Source: JBBDYG01 sp040901765
GTDB lineage: Bacteria > Planctomycetota > Planctomycetia > Pirellulales > Lacipirellulaceae
NCBI GenBank assembly: GCA_040901765.1
Contig: JBBDYG010000128.1
Location: 1-59,238 of the forward strand
Reading direction: 5' to 3'
Length of the DNA stretch: 59,238 nucleotides
The notes beneath the pieces are model-generated. The model saw only the letters and a list, made by a program, of their open reading frames with translations, did not search any database and had not been told where the DNA came from. This document shows, piece after piece, positions 1 through 7,451 of the stretch; within the stretch, counting starts at the first letter, position 1; each line of letters starts with the position of its first letter. Both the position numbers and the translations under genes were made by a program.

Positions 1-54
1 ACATGGCGGCAGAAGTTCGGCGACGCGTTTTGGAACTGGGCGTCGCAGGCGTGA
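1..54 (+). CDS. C-terminal end of an unidentified protein (partial)
   Basis: An open frame enters from the left edge and ends at the TGA at 52-54. The visible residues, TWRQKFGDAFWNWASQA, are too few to identify a family. The stop is 22 nt before the HTH gene in the same orientation, so the two may share a transcript within the integrated element. Being real is plausible only because of this spacing. Confidence 0.3.
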   Translation, partial: TWRQKFGDAFWNWASQA

Positions 55-76
55 ACGGAAGCGCTGAGAGGGTGCC

Positions 77-319
77 ATGCTAACGGTCAAACAAGCATCC
101 GTTACGCTTGGAGTGAGCACCACTTGCGTTTATCAGCTTGTCTCTCAGGGGAGATTGGCTTGCCATCGGATTGGCCTCGGGAGGGGCGCAATTCGGATCA
201 GTGAATCCGATTTGTCGGCCTTTATCGACAGTTGTCGGCAAAGCAGGCAAACGCCAGCGGAGGCGGGGCCTCCGAAGCAGTCGAAGCCGACACGATTTAA
301 GCATTTGCGTTTGGAGTGA
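77..319 (+). CDS. Excisionase-family helix-turn-helix DNA-binding protein
   Basis: This 80-aa protein has the MerR-like winged helix-turn-helix of the excisionase family (HTH_17 type). It begins LTVKQASVTLGVSTTCVYQL, continues with a recognition-helix segment around 'VSQGRLACHRIG', and shows the 'IRISESDLSAFI' wing near residues 37-48. The ATG at 77 follows a GAGAGG ribosome binding site. Members of this family either help integrases excise elements as recombination directionality factors or act as small regulators. Its position 400 bp from a convergent tyrosine integrase, at the tRNA-proximal edge of an integrated element, makes an Xis role likely. The basic tail (residues 50-80, rich in K/R/Q) looks disordered. 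An ordinary element-encoded regulator is the alternative. Confidence 0.75.
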   Translation: MLTVKQASVTLGVSTTCVYQLVSQGRLACHRIGLGRGAIRISESDLSAFIDSCRQSRQTPAEAGPPKQSKPTRFKHLRLE

Positions 320-379
320 CGGGGCTAGGACGAAGGAAGTGGAATCTGTTTCGTTTGAAGAGTCGATACGTCGCTGGTC

Positions 380-757
380 TTGATCTGCATCGAATGTGGC
401 AAGCCTAGTGATGGCGGCGGTGTAGTGCAACTAGCGCTAGGTCATATGATTCACCGCCAGTGCTACGAAGCCTTTCTGCGGCAACAGGAGGATGCGGCGC
501 GCAAATGCGGGTGGCGAACCTTGGCATCGGTCGTCCAGTTGCTTCCGGGCGAAAAAGGCTTGACACGGGAACAAATCGCCCAACGGCGTCACGAGATGCT
601 TTATGGCGAATCCAAGAAGCAATTGAAAACGAGCGAAGCTCGCATTGGAATCGAGCCAGCAAGTGAGGCAGCCAGCCGGCGGTGTCCAGTAAGGCAACGG
701 CCGCAAGCAATATCAAGCACCGATGGTTGGATTAGTTCCGCGATTGAGTTGCGTTAG
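380..757 (+). CDS. Hypothetical protein with an N-terminal putative zinc ribbon
   Basis: This 125-aa frame starts at a TTG at 380. I do not recognise the family. The N-terminus has a Cys-x-x-Cys pair (residues 3-6, ICIEC) and a His-x-x-x-Cys pair (HRQC near residues 25-28), the ligand set of a small zinc-binding finger. The rest is polar and basic. The 3' end overlaps the end of the convergent integrase gene by 45 bp, unusual for two intact genes, so the C-terminal tail may be non-native or the true stop region may have changed during element rearrangement. It lies within the integrated element, downstream of the HTH gene. The CxxC/HxxC pattern is visible; function is unknown. Confidence 0.45.
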   Translation: MICIECGKPSDGGGVVQLALGHMIHRQCYEAFLRQQEDAARKCGWRTLASVVQLLPGEKGLTREQIAQRRHEMLYGESKKQLKTSEARIGIEPASEAASRRCPVRQRPQAISSTDGWISSAIELR

Positions 758-1732
758 TAAGTGGTCCGATCGCTGACACAAATGCTGGTAAACCTTGCCG
801 AGCATCGACGTATCGGAATGGCCTAACAGCGTAGCAACGGTCATCGGATCAACGCCAGCAATGAGCATCCGCGTAGCGAATGAATGGCGGAAGACGTAGA
901 GACAAAGTCGGCGATCAATTCGCGTTTTTAGTTTGGTGAATTGACACCCGACGGCATGGGGATGCCACGGTACACCGCGGCTGTTTCGGAACAACGGACC
1001 TTCCTTCACGCGCTGAAGTGCCTCGCGAGTTAAGCGAAGTGCCTCGGCATTGAGGTAGATAATACGATGACGGGTTTTGATCTTCGCCTCTCGGGGCGGA
1101 AACACCCATCGCTGATTGGGCAAGTCGACGTGCCGAACCTCGACCAGTCGCAATTCCTGGGGCCGTGCGCCGGTTTCCCACGCGGCGGTAATCAAGTCGC
1201 GAAACTGCGTACTACGGATATTGTCGAGAACCGTAGGGTACTGCTCGGGGGTAACGATCTCCTCTCGTCGCCGAGGGGCTGGCTTTTCGATGTAGTGAAT
1301 CGGGTTGCTGTCGAGAATGCCGACTTTATGACCCCAACGAAAAGCGCGCTGGACGGCTCGAATGCAGCTTCGCTGATGGGACGGCGACCAACGCGGATTT
1401 CGGGCAATCCAGCGAACTATATCAACCGGCTTAAGTCTCGCAGCGGGCCGGTCCTCTTTCAAGTCTTTGGCGAACGACTTCAAGAAATCGCAATACCACT
1501 CGTAGGTTCGCGGAGCCCGCTGAGACAGCGTCCATTCCAGGAACTGATCGAACAGCGCAAACACCGAGATAACGTCGCACGCGGGCTGCTCTTCGCCTCC
1601 GTGAAGCATCATCTCATAGAAGCGGTCGAAAGCGGCATTGCGCTCGGGACCGAGATTGTAGCGACGGCCATTGATCGTGACGAACCAAGCGTCACGGTCC
1701 TTACGAAACCACGGTTTTGGATCGCGCGGCAT
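713..1732 (-). CDS. Tyrosine recombinase / site-specific integrase
   Basis: This 339-aa phage-type integrase catalyses site-specific recombination between att sites. The N-terminal part (about 60-145) is a SAM-like core-binding domain and 160-335 is the catalytic domain. The box I arginine is in 'ETGARPQELR' (R190), a catalytic lysine lies around 217-219, box II reads YVFRHSFATR with R282 (first His replaced by Tyr, a common variant), then GHSD (H305) and the nucleophile Y315 in 'KVYQHL'. The frame is open back to 1942 inside the tRNA, but ATG 1732 is preferred: GGAGGG lies about 7 nt upstream and the sequence before it covers the palindrome and tRNA end. The gene reads away from the 3' end of tRNA-Lys, the usual layout of an element inserted in a tRNA gene. 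Confidence 0.92.
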   Translation of the reverse strand: MPRDPKPWFRKDRDAWFVTINGRRYNLGPERNAAFDRFYEMMLHGGEEQPACDVISVFALFDQFLEWTLSQRAPRTYEWYCDFLKSFAKDLKEDRPAARLKPVDIVRWIARNPRWSPSHQRSCIRAVQRAFRWGHKVGILDSNPIHYIEKPAPRRREEIVTPEQYPTVLDNIRSTQFRDLITAAWETGARPQELRLVEVRHVDLPNQRWVFPPREAKIKTRHRIIYLNAEALRLTREALQRVKEGPLFRNSRGVPWHPHAVGCQFTKLKTRIDRRLCLYVFRHSFATRMLIAGVDPMTVATLLGHSDTSMLGKVYQHLCQRSDHLLTQLNRGTNPTIGA

Positions 1733-1792
1733 GGGGGAACCCTCCAGCAATCGGCTCAAATGAATGACCGAGCGAGCTGAAAGGTTCGCTAT

Positions 1793-1844
1793 ATCCCCCA
1801 GGTAGTTGGCGCTACCTGGGGGATTCTGTACCGCATTCTGTACC
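1793..1844. repeat. Perfect 13-bp inverted repeat plus 10-bp tandem direct repeat between integrase and tRNA
   Basis: Arms ATCCCCCAGGTAG (1793-1805) and its exact complement (1812-1824) flank a 6-nt loop. They are followed directly by two copies of ATTCTGTACC (1823-1832 and 1835-1844), 12 bp apart. The position in the integrase leader, 75 bp from the tRNA 3' end, suits integrase arm-type sites, an Xis or repressor operator, or a regulatory hairpin in the integrase mRNA. There is no T-run after the stem on the minus strand, so an intrinsic terminator is less likely. Confidence 0.6.
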
Positions 1845-1919
1845 AGACGGCCGTTTTGCGGTGACACCCAAGAAGTACGCAAGTCGCTAAAGCGTTGTTC
1901 TGCTTTGACTTGCGAAAGT

Positions 1920-1992
1920 GCCCCCTCTTGGACTCGAACCAAGAACCTACTGATTAAGAGTCAGTTGCTCTAACCGATTGAGCTAAGGAGGC
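1920..1992 (-). tRNA. tRNA-Lys(CTT)
   Basis: The minus strand folds into a full cloverleaf of 73 nt: acceptor GCCTCCT paired with AGGGGGC, D arm GCTC/GAGC, anticodon stem ACTGA/TCAGT with loop CTCTTAA (anticodon CTT, reading AAG), and T arm CTTGG/CCAAG with loop TTCGAGT. CCA is not encoded. The 3' half borders the integrase gene and is the likely attB/attL core of the integrated element; the second copy of that core would lie left of the window. Confidence 0.97.
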
Positions 1993-2099
1993 GGTGGGAA
2001 GTTATTTTAACGCGACTGGGGCTGGGGGCTAGGGGATGGGGATTGGGGGGAAAAGCGGAAAGCGGTTCGTCTCGCCCCCAGTCCCAAGCCCCCAGCCCC

Positions 2100-3257
2100 T
2101 CACCGCAGGCGGCTCATGCGCTGGAGGAAGTCGGACTCTAGCTTATGTACGTCCCCGAAGTGGGCGCGGAATTCCTCGAGGCGGTCCTTGGGCTTCGTGT
2201 CGATCATCGGCTCCTTCTTCGCGAGTCGCTTTACGTAGGCCGTGTATTTATCGGGATGGAAGCGGAGCAAATAATAGTTGAGCGCCCAGGCGTCGGAGTA
2301 GGAGGCGCCAGCCGTGCGAGGGTTGCGCAAAAGGGTATCGTCCGCGACGAGCTTGGCGAGGTCGCCCTTGCGCCAGCGACGCAGGTTTTGGTGGAAGACT
2401 TCGAGCCGCGGGTAATTGACGCGGCCGATGCCTTGCCAGCCGCGGGTGCTCGTGAGATCGGGGGCCTCGAAATAGACGGCCATTCCTTCGCAGAGCCACA
2501 GCGGCAGATCGGAGAGGCGTTGTTGCAGGCCGCAGTTAAATGCAATTTGGTGCGTTGCTTCGTGGACGATCGTCGAGACGAGCGGCACGGCGGCGGGTTG
2601 GCTGAGCATTTGGTTGATTTCTTTGCGTGAACCGCGCCGATCGCCGCCGCGGAGTTGTTCGCTGCCGGTGAGATCGTACATGCGGACGCGGTTGGTGAGC
2701 TGGTTGTAATAACCGATCACGCTGCCGGAGTTGGAGCCGAGGTCTCCGCTGGAGGCGGATTGATAATCGCGCTGGCTGGCATGAATGACGACCACCAGCG
2801 GAAACTCCGGCTCGACAATGTCACAACCCTGGCGCGACCAGTAATTGGTAAACGCTTGGTGGAGCCGTTCGAGCAGCGAGCTGGCCCAGATGGCGTAGTG
2901 GCGCGAGGTGTCGTAGGCAACGACGTAGTGGGGCGTAGTGTGAAATTTAAAGCCGGGCAGCTCCGTTTCGAGTCGCTTCACCAACTCGTTGGCGGTTATC
3001 GGCTCAAATTCTTCGGAATCGCTTCGGCGCTCGCTGATTTCGGCCGCCATGATCTGCCACAGCGCGCCGTCGGTCGATTGGAACAAGATGCTTCCCTCGA
3101 AATCCTCCGCGAGGATTCGGCCGGCGACTTGTTGCTGCTGCGAAGCTCTGCCCTGGTCGGATTTGCGAAAGGTGACGTGTTCGACTGCCGCCGCGGGCGG
3201 GATGAATACCGCGAAGGCGAATAGCACAGCGCGGGTTGTCGCGGAGATCGGGGGCAT
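2100..3257 (-). CDS. Secreted DUF1570-like putative metalloprotease (HExxH)
   Basis: This 385-aa protein begins with a signal peptide (MPPISATTRAVLF..., cleavage near 'PAAAVE'). A gluzincin-like site is visible: HEATH at residues 232-236 and a downstream glutamate in 'LWLCEGMAVYFE' (about residue 257). This layout is typical of the DUF1570 family that is abundant in planctomycetes and is thought to act in the periplasm or outside the cell; substrates are unknown. An upstream in-frame ATG exists at 3329, but it lies inside a palindromic repeat, and ATG 3257 directly precedes the signal peptide. There is no Shine-Dalgarno before 3257; instead TATAAT ends 6 nt before the ATG, suggesting a leaderless transcript. 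The HExxH is seen; proteolysis is inferred. Confidence 0.8.
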   Translation of the reverse strand: MPPISATTRAVLFAFAVFIPPAAAVEHVTFRKSDQGRASQQQQVAGRILAEDFEGSILFQSTDGALWQIMAAEISERRSDSEEFEPITANELVKRLETELPGFKFHTTPHYVVAYDTSRHYAIWASSLLERLHQAFTNYWSRQGCDIVEPEFPLVVVIHASQRDYQSASSGDLGSNSGSVIGYYNQLTNRVRMYDLTGSEQLRGGDRRGSRKEINQMLSQPAAVPLVSTIVHEATHQIAFNCGLQQRLSDLPLWLCEGMAVYFEAPDLTSTRGWQGIGRVNYPRLEVFHQNLRRWRKGDLAKLVADDTLLRNPRTAGASYSDAWALNYYLLRFHPDKYTAYVKRLAKKEPMIDTKPKDRLEEFRAHFGDVHKLESDFLQRMSRLR

Positions 3258-3271
3258 TGGTCTATTATACC

Positions 3272-3333
3272 CCACGTGGGCGAGTTTCTCCGAAACTCGA
3301 TAATGCAAGTTTCGGAGAAACTTGGCCACGTGG
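3272..3333. repeat. REPIN-like inverted repeat (CCACGTGG/CAAGTTTC family)
   Basis: Two 28-bp arms (3272-3299 and 3306-3333) match as inverted copies at 25 of 28 positions with a 6-nt spacer. Each arm contains its own hairpin, GAGTTTC-TCC-GAAACTC in the left arm and CAAGTTTC-GGA-GAAACTTG in the right. The outer ends carry the palindrome CCACGTGG. It lies just upstream of the DUF1570 gene. Confidence 0.75.
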
Positions 3334-3353
3334 ACTGGCCTACGTGAATGCGA

Positions 3354-3384
3354 ACGGGCTGGACCTTTTCGTGGTCCAGCCCGT
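3354..3384. repeat. 12-bp perfect hairpin downstream of the cytochrome-like gene
   Basis: ACGGGCTGGACC (3354-3365) and its exact complement (3373-3384) flank a 7-nt loop. It lies 45 bp past the stop of the minus-strand gene at 3430. No T-run follows on either strand, so termination would need to be Rho-dependent or the hairpin serves RNA stability. Confidence 0.5.
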
Positions 3385-3429
3385 GTTCATGGTCCAACCC
3401 GAGTTCGGTTTGCCGGTAGGCGAAATGCC

Positions 3430-3864
3430 TTACTTGCCTTCGCCTTCGCCCTCGGCGGGTTCTTCTTTGCATTCTTCGACAGAGCCGCCGGGAAGCTCGC
3501 CCGCGGCAATCATTTCGCCGTAGGTCTTGCTGTTCTCATCGTCGGGGTTCGAGCGAAGGGCGGCCACGGTGTCGAGGGCCTTGACGATTTTCTCAACTTC
3601 CTTGATGTCTTTCTTCGTGAGAAGGTCGGTGAGGTGGATGCCATAGGCATTGTGGTGCTTGCGGTTCTTGCCCTGGTGGCAGAGCCAGCACTTTGCTTCC
3701 TTCTTCACCGCATTCACGTACTCGGCGTTCTCGTTTCCATCGAGATACTTTTTGTAGAACTGCGTTTGAAACGCGGGGATCGCCTCGGCGGTGCCGACCA
3801 GGAAACACGAGGCCAGGACACAACTGCCGGCCGCGGCGACCAATAAACATGCTGCACGTCGCAT
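3430..3864 (-). CDS. Small secreted CxxCH (monoheme cytochrome c-like) protein
   Basis: This 144-aa protein starts with a hydrophobic signal segment (MRRAACLLVAAAGSCVLAS) and has one heme c attachment motif, CWLCH at residues 59-63, followed by basic residues and a His pair that could supply an axial ligand. The C-terminus is acidic and Glu/Gly-rich (EEPAEGEGEGK). ATG 3864 is chosen because GGAG lies 9 nt upstream; an ATG at 3882 is also in frame. Planctomycetes encode many small periplasmic cytochromes used in electron transfer, and this fits, but the partner is unknown. Covalent heme attachment is inferred from the motif and the export signal. Confidence 0.75.
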   Translation of the reverse strand: MRRAACLLVAAAGSCVLASCFLVGTAEAIPAFQTQFYKKYLDGNENAEYVNAVKKEAKCWLCHQGKNRKHHNAYGIHLTDLLTKKDIKEVEKIVKALDTVAALRSNPDDENSKTYGEMIAAGELPGGSVEECKEEPAEGEGEGK

Positions 3865-3968
3865 ACGAACGATCTCCATCAATGAAAATTCGACAGGCGG
3901 GGGGAGGCATGGTTGGGTAACGGCGCGAGCGCCTCCGCTCTCGCGCCGGGATACTCTTTGTCAATAAA

Positions 3969-4041
3969 GTGAGTAAGTGAGTAGGTGAGTAAGTGCGGCA
4001 TGCTCCGACTTACTTACTCACTTACTTACTCACCCACTCAC
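3969..4041. repeat. Inverted array of GAGTAAGT-type 8-bp units
   Basis: The left arm (3969-3994) is three imperfect copies of GTGAGTAA. The right arm (4008-4041) is four copies of the complement. They are separated by 13 bp. The structure can form a long hairpin or slip. It lies between the cytochrome-like gene and tRNA-Leu. Spacing is far too short for a CRISPR array. Confidence 0.7.
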
Positions 4042-4057
4042 CATTCACTCTCACCAG

Positions 4058-4139
4058 TGGGGATGACAGGAGTTGAACCTGCACTCCCGAAGGAACTGGA
4101 ACCTAAATCCAGCGCGTCTGCCAATTTCGCCACATCCCC
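4058..4139 (-). tRNA. tRNA-Leu(TAG)
   Basis: The minus strand gives an 82-nt class II tRNA: acceptor GGGGATG/CATCCCC, anticodon stem CTGGA/TCCAG with loop TTTAGGT (anticodon TAG, reading CUN), a long variable arm containing CCTTCGGG, and T arm CAGG(A)/TCCTG with loop TTCAACT. The discriminator base is A and CCA is not encoded. No integrase is adjacent. Confidence 0.96.
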
Positions 4140-4294
4140 ATGAGGATAGACTGATAAGTATAGGCTACCCGGGCCAGGCTGGGGAGGGCTGGGAAATGGC
4201 GTTTTGGGTGGCACAAACGTAGTGGCCGGTCTTCCGACCGTGCAACGAGCTCGTGCCACGGCCAGCGCGCAGCGGGAGACCTTCGGTCGCGGAA

Positions 4295-4365
4295 GTGCGG
4301 GGTCGGGAGACCCGCGCACAACGTAGGCTAACAATCGGTGCGGGGTCGGGAGACCCGCGCACAAC
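4295..4365. repeat. Two direct copies of a 28-bp palindromic repeat (GGTCGGGAGACC family)
   Basis: Identical 28-bp units lie at 4295-4322 and 4338-4365. Each contains the hairpin GGGTC-GGGA-GACCC. A related, imperfect copy occurs near 38354-38380 upstream of the AAA+ gene. The units lie just beyond the stop codon of the oxidoreductase gene at 4377. They are dispersed repeats, not a terminator with a T-run. Confidence 0.75.
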
Positions 4366-4376
4366 TCAGACACTTA

Positions 4377-5705
4377 CTATACCACTCGTGTCACGCCCGG
4401 TACGGCGATCGGATAATTGCCGTCGGCGTCGGGCAGGACCGGCGCTTCGGCGTCCCAGGCGTAGACCTTCGGCGAGAGGTCGATGTCCGAAGCAATCGCA
4501 TCGTCCCACTTTACGACCTTGCCGCCGTAGGTCGCCATCCGGCCGAGGATGGCGGTCATGGTGCTGGTGGCGCCGAACTCCGTTTCGTTGATCGGCTCAC
4601 CCTTGCGGATGCTAGCCTGCAGATCGACGTGTTCCTGTTGGTAAGGGCCAGCAGTGGGTCCACGATATTTCCAGGCCAACTTGCCGTCGGGGGCGAAGAA
4701 CTCCTGCTTGCTCACGTCGGCCGTGCCGGCCGTGCCGTGCGCGTGTTCGCTGACCGAACTCCAGCAATCGGGGATGTGGCGGCACTGGCTGATCATTTTC
4801 GTGCCGTCGGGGTAGGTGAATTCGACGAAGTGATGATCGAAGATCTGTCCGCAAGCTTTGCTCCTGCGGACTTCGCGACCGCCTTGGCCTTGGGCTTCGA
4901 TCGGCACCATGCCCTTGAGCCAATTGCTGACGTCCATGTTGTGGATGTGTTGCTCGACGATGTGATCGCCGCAGAGCCAGTTGAAGTAGTACCAGTTGCG
5001 GACCTGATACTTCATTTCGGTGTCGTCGGGTTCGCGATTGCGAATCCATAGGCCGGGGCCATTCCAGTAGACGCGGGTGCAGATGACATTACCGATCTCG
5101 CCGTCTTGAATGCGTTTGATGGCTTCGATATAGGCGGGATCGTGGTGGCGCTGGAGGCCGACCCCAACGCCCAGACCTTTTTCTTTAGCCATCTCACCTG
5201 CGGCGAGCACGCGGCGGATGCCGGGGGCATCAACGGCCACCGGCTTTTCCATGAAGACGTGCTTGCCGGCGTTGATGGCGGCCTCGAAGTGGATCGGCCG
5301 AAAGCCGGGGGGCGTGGCGAGAATGATGTAGTTCGCATCGCTGGCCAAGACTTTTTCATAGGCGTCGAGGCCAGTGAATTGCCGATCCTTGGGCACGTCG
5401 CAACGATCGCCGAATTGCTTGGACAATCGCTTGTGACATTCGCCCAGAAACTCGGGAAAGGCGTCGCCCATCGCAACGAGCTTCGACTTTCCGGGAGCCT
5501 TGAGGGCGTCCTCGGCAGCACCCGTGCCGCGGCCGCCGCAACCGATCAAGCCGATTTTGATTTCGTCGTCGCCCAACGGATGGGCGGCCCGGGCGATGTT
5601 CAGGCCCGAAGCCAATGTGGCACCGGCCACGGCAACGCTGGAGGTTTGCAGAAACCGCCGGCGGTTGCCACCGGTGGCGGATTTATTAGATGGTTTGGAA
5701 TTCAT
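4377..5705 (-). CDS. Tat-exported Gfo/Idh/MocA family oxidoreductase
   Basis: This 442-aa protein has a twin-arginine signal (RRRFLQ at about residues 15-20, then a hydrophobic stretch ending 'NIARAA'). The Rossmann nucleotide-binding site follows (IGLIGCGGRGTG), with the family hallmark EKPVAVD further on. The C-terminal part is the GFO_IDH_MocA alpha/beta domain. Members oxidise or epimerise sugars or inositols with tightly bound NAD(P). Periplasmic, Tat-exported members with this length are very numerous in planctomycetes and are linked to breakdown of complex glycans. The substrate cannot be read from the sequence. It stands alone, with the regulator at 5937 divergent from it. The stop lies 12 bp from a dispersed repeat. 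Confidence 0.92.
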   Translation of the reverse strand: MNSKPSNKSATGGNRRRFLQTSSVAVAGATLASGLNIARAAHPLGDDEIKIGLIGCGGRGTGAAEDALKAPGKSKLVAMGDAFPEFLGECHKRLSKQFGDRCDVPKDRQFTGLDAYEKVLASDANYIILATPPGFRPIHFEAAINAGKHVFMEKPVAVDAPGIRRVLAAGEMAKEKGLGVGVGLQRHHDPAYIEAIKRIQDGEIGNVICTRVYWNGPGLWIRNREPDDTEMKYQVRNWYYFNWLCGDHIVEQHIHNMDVSNWLKGMVPIEAQGQGGREVRRSKACGQIFDHHFVEFTYPDGTKMISQCRHIPDCWSSVSEHAHGTAGTADVSKQEFFAPDGKLAWKYRGPTAGPYQQEHVDLQASIRKGEPINETEFGATSTMTAILGRMATYGGKVVKWDDAIASDIDLSPKVYAWDAEAPVLPDADGNYPIAVPGVTRVV

Positions 5706-5804
5706 GCCGGGCCTCGCTTCTTGCGGGAAAAGGGGTGGGAGATCAGGGCCGGTTCAGTTTAGCCGCTGCCGCGGGATTCTGCAATTTGGCGGCCGCAACC
5801 GTAG

Positions 5805-5825
5805 CGACAGGCGGCTCGCCTGTCG
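5805..5825. repeat. Short hairpin repeat (9-bp arms, GCT loop)
   Basis: CGACAGGCG, loop GCT and CGCCTGTCG form a perfect hairpin in the 230-bp gap between the divergent oxidoreductase and gntR genes. Its form is that of the single REP-like units seen elsewhere in the window. Confidence 0.5.
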
Positions 5826-5872
5826 AAACCAACGGCAGGACAGGCGTGCCGTCCGTCTCTACGACAATCTGC

Positions 5873-5913
5873 TTGACACATCCGGATCCGTTACCGTACT
5901 ATTACGGTAGTAC
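5873..5913 (+). promoter_or_regulatory. Promoter with overlapping palindromic operator for the GntR-ABC operon
   Basis: A -35 TTGACA (5873-5878) is separated by 18 bp from a -10 TACTAT (5897-5902). The -10 lies inside the perfect palindrome TACCGTA-CTAT-TACGGTA (5892-5909), and a second nested palindrome GTACTA-N6-TAGTAC spans 5896-5913. YtrA-type GntR regulators bind such sites and repress their own operon by covering the promoter, so autorepression is a reasonable inference. The first gene starts 24 nt after the operator. Confidence 0.75.
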
Positions 5914-5936
5914 AGTCGGACCGCGGAGCTTTTCGC

Positions 5937-6335
5937 ATGTTTTTCCAGATCGAACCCCACAATGGCCTGGCCGTTTACGACCAGATCGTCCGGCAACTGA
6001 AGTTTGCCGTGGCGGAGGGGGCGCTGGAACCGGGGGAACTCGCCCCCAGCGTGCGGGAGCTGGCGAAGGAGCTGGCGATCAACCCCAACACGGTCGCGCG
6101 GGCTTATCGGCAGTTGCAGGACGACGGCGTGCTCGAGACGGTCCGCGGCACGGGGCTGGCCGTCACCAAGACCGCAAAGAAACTCTGCCGCGACGCGCGG
6201 CGGGAGTTAGTGGCGGCCCGCGTCGGCCAAGTGGTTGCCGAGGCAATCCACAGCGGCCTCGATGCCGGTGAAGTGGAGAAGCTCTTCCGGGCCGAGCTAA
6301 AGAAGTTTGTGAACTTTGGAAAGGACAACCGCTGA
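5937..6335 (+). CDS. GntR family transcriptional regulator, YtrA subfamily
   Basis: This 132-aa protein has the N-terminal GntR winged helix-turn-helix: 'LAVYDQIVRQLKFAVAEG', the typical 'PSVRELAKELAINPNTVARA' recognition region (residues 38-57), and the wing 'GVLETVRGTGLAV'. The C-terminal part is only about 60 residues, as in the YtrA subfamily, which has no large ligand domain and usually sits first in an operon with ABC transporter genes. That is exactly the context here: an ATPase and a permease follow. It very likely represses this operon through the palindrome at 5892-5913. The last two sense codons and the stop (AAC CGC TGA) lie in the arm of repeat 6327-6487, so a repeat insertion may have reset the C-terminus. 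Confidence 0.92.
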   Translation: MFFQIEPHNGLAVYDQIVRQLKFAVAEGALEPGELAPSVRELAKELAINPNTVARAYRQLQDDGVLETVRGTGLAVTKTAKKLCRDARRELVAARVGQVVAEAIHSGLDAGEVEKLFRAELKKFVNFGKDNR

Positions 6336-6487
6336 TGGACGCTAATGGAACGCTAATGAAAAAGTGGCAATCAGCTTTCAGCTATCGGCTGTCAGCCAGA
6401 GGAAATCAATTTGGCTGAAAGCTGATAGCTGACTGCTGACGGCTTTCTGTTCCTTCAATCAGCGTTCATTAGCGTCAATTAGCGGTT
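6327..6487. repeat. Long inverted repeat, AACCGCTnATG family (copy 1)
   Basis: Outer arms start AACCGCTGATGGACGC and end with the complement ...AATTAGCGGTT. Inner arms are GGCTGTCAGC-type palindromes (TCAGCTATCGGCTGTCAGCC against GGCTGAAAGCTGATAGCTGA). Copies occur at 28793-28907 and 52077-52184. The first 31 bases of this copy are identical to those of the third. It lies between gntR and the ABC ATPase gene and contains the gntR stop codon. Confidence 0.8.
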
Positions 6488-6510
6488 CTCTTCATTTTTG
6501 AGGCAGTGCC

Positions 6511-7449
6511 ATGTCGCACGTTGTTATTCTTGATAGGGTCACGAAACGGTATCGGGATCAGGTGGCGCTTGACAATGTCACGCTGCGGGTGCCTTCGGGT
6601 GTGGTGTTCGCGCTGCTGGGTGAGAATGGCGCGGGTAAGACGACGGCCATTCGGCTGATGCTTGGGCTTGCCGAAGCGGACGCCGGCACGGTGCGGGTGC
6701 TGGGGCTGGATAGCCAGCGCGACGGGCTGGGAGTGCGGCGGCGGGTGGGGTACATGCCCGAGCGGCCGACGCTGTACGAATGGATGACCGCCGCGGAGAT
6801 CGGCTGGTTTACCGCTGGGTTCTACGCCGATGGGTTCGAGCATCGCTATCGGTCGCTCATCGAGAACTTCCGCGTGCCGCTGGCGCGGAAGATCAGCCAG
6901 ATGTCGAAGGGGATGCGGGCGAAGGTGGCGTTGTCGCTCGCGCTGGCGCACGAGCCGGAATTGCTGATTCTCGACGAGCCGACTTCCGGACTCGACACGA
7001 TCGTGCGGCACGAGTTCTTGGAGAGCATGGTCGACGTGGCCGCCGCGGGGCGGACGGTGATTCTGTCGAGTCACCAGATCGCCGAGGTGGAACGAGTGGC
7101 CGACATCGTGGCGATCATCCGGCAAGGCCGGGTGATGACGTGCGAGCCGCTCGACCTGCTCAAGCGCACGACGACGGAGTTAACGATCACGGTGGCCGCG
7201 TCGCGGGCGGAGCCGCCGGCGATCCCGGGCGAGGTGCTCGCCACACGGCAACGCGGGCACCAGTGGCAGTTCCTCGTGCGGCATCTTGCGGCGGAAGCGA
7301 TGTCGGCGCTCGAAGCGGCCGAGGGAATCGTCGCCGTCGATTCGCGCACACCGTCGCTGGAAGAGATTTTCGTCGCGTACATGCAATGCCCGATCGATGC
7401 AATTCCGAACGCACACACTCCATTGGCGACCGAAGTCGAAGCAGTTTGA
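6511..7449 (+). CDS. ABC transporter ATP-binding protein
   Basis: This 312-aa protein is a single ABC ATPase that couples ATP hydrolysis to the following permease at the cytoplasmic membrane. Visible motifs are Walker A GENGAGKT (37-44), signature MSKGM within 'ISQMSKGMRAK' (131-135, SKGM replacing SGGQ), Walker B LLILDEP (151-157) with TSGLD, and the H-loop in 'SSHQ' (H188). The C-terminal 90 residues form the accessory region usual in CcmA/NodI-type exporters. It is second in the gntR operon, and such sets are mostly involved in export or envelope stress responses. The substrate is not deducible. ATG 6511 follows repeat 6327-6487 and a GAGGCAG ribosome binding site. Confidence 0.93.
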   Translation: MSHVVILDRVTKRYRDQVALDNVTLRVPSGVVFALLGENGAGKTTAIRLMLGLAEADAGTVRVLGLDSQRDGLGVRRRVGYMPERPTLYEWMTAAEIGWFTAGFYADGFEHRYRSLIENFRVPLARKISQMSKGMRAKVALSLALAHEPELLILDEPTSGLDTIVRHEFLESMVDVAAAGRTVILSSHQIAEVERVADIVAIIRQGRVMTCEPLDLLKRTTTELTITVAASRAEPPAIPGEVLATRQRGHQWQFLVRHLAAEAMSALEAAEGIVAVDSRTPSLEEIFVAYMQCPIDAIPNAHTPLATEVEAV

Positions 7450-7451
7450 AT

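Noticed and set aside
1067..1780. 237-aa plus-strand frame
   Set aside because: It is antisense to the integrase, which has all its catalytic motifs.
2036..2281. 81-aa plus-strand frame with Gly/Arg-rich sequence
   Set aside because: It overlaps the end of the DUF1570-like gene on the other strand and starts in a CCCCCAG-type low-complexity tract.
3354..3384. Rho-independent terminator of the cytochrome-like gene
   Set aside because: The stem is perfect but no T-run follows on either strand, so it is listed only as a hairpin.
3969..4041. Possible CRISPR array
   Set aside because: Units are 8 bp with no spacers, and the two halves are inverted; no cas gene is in the window.
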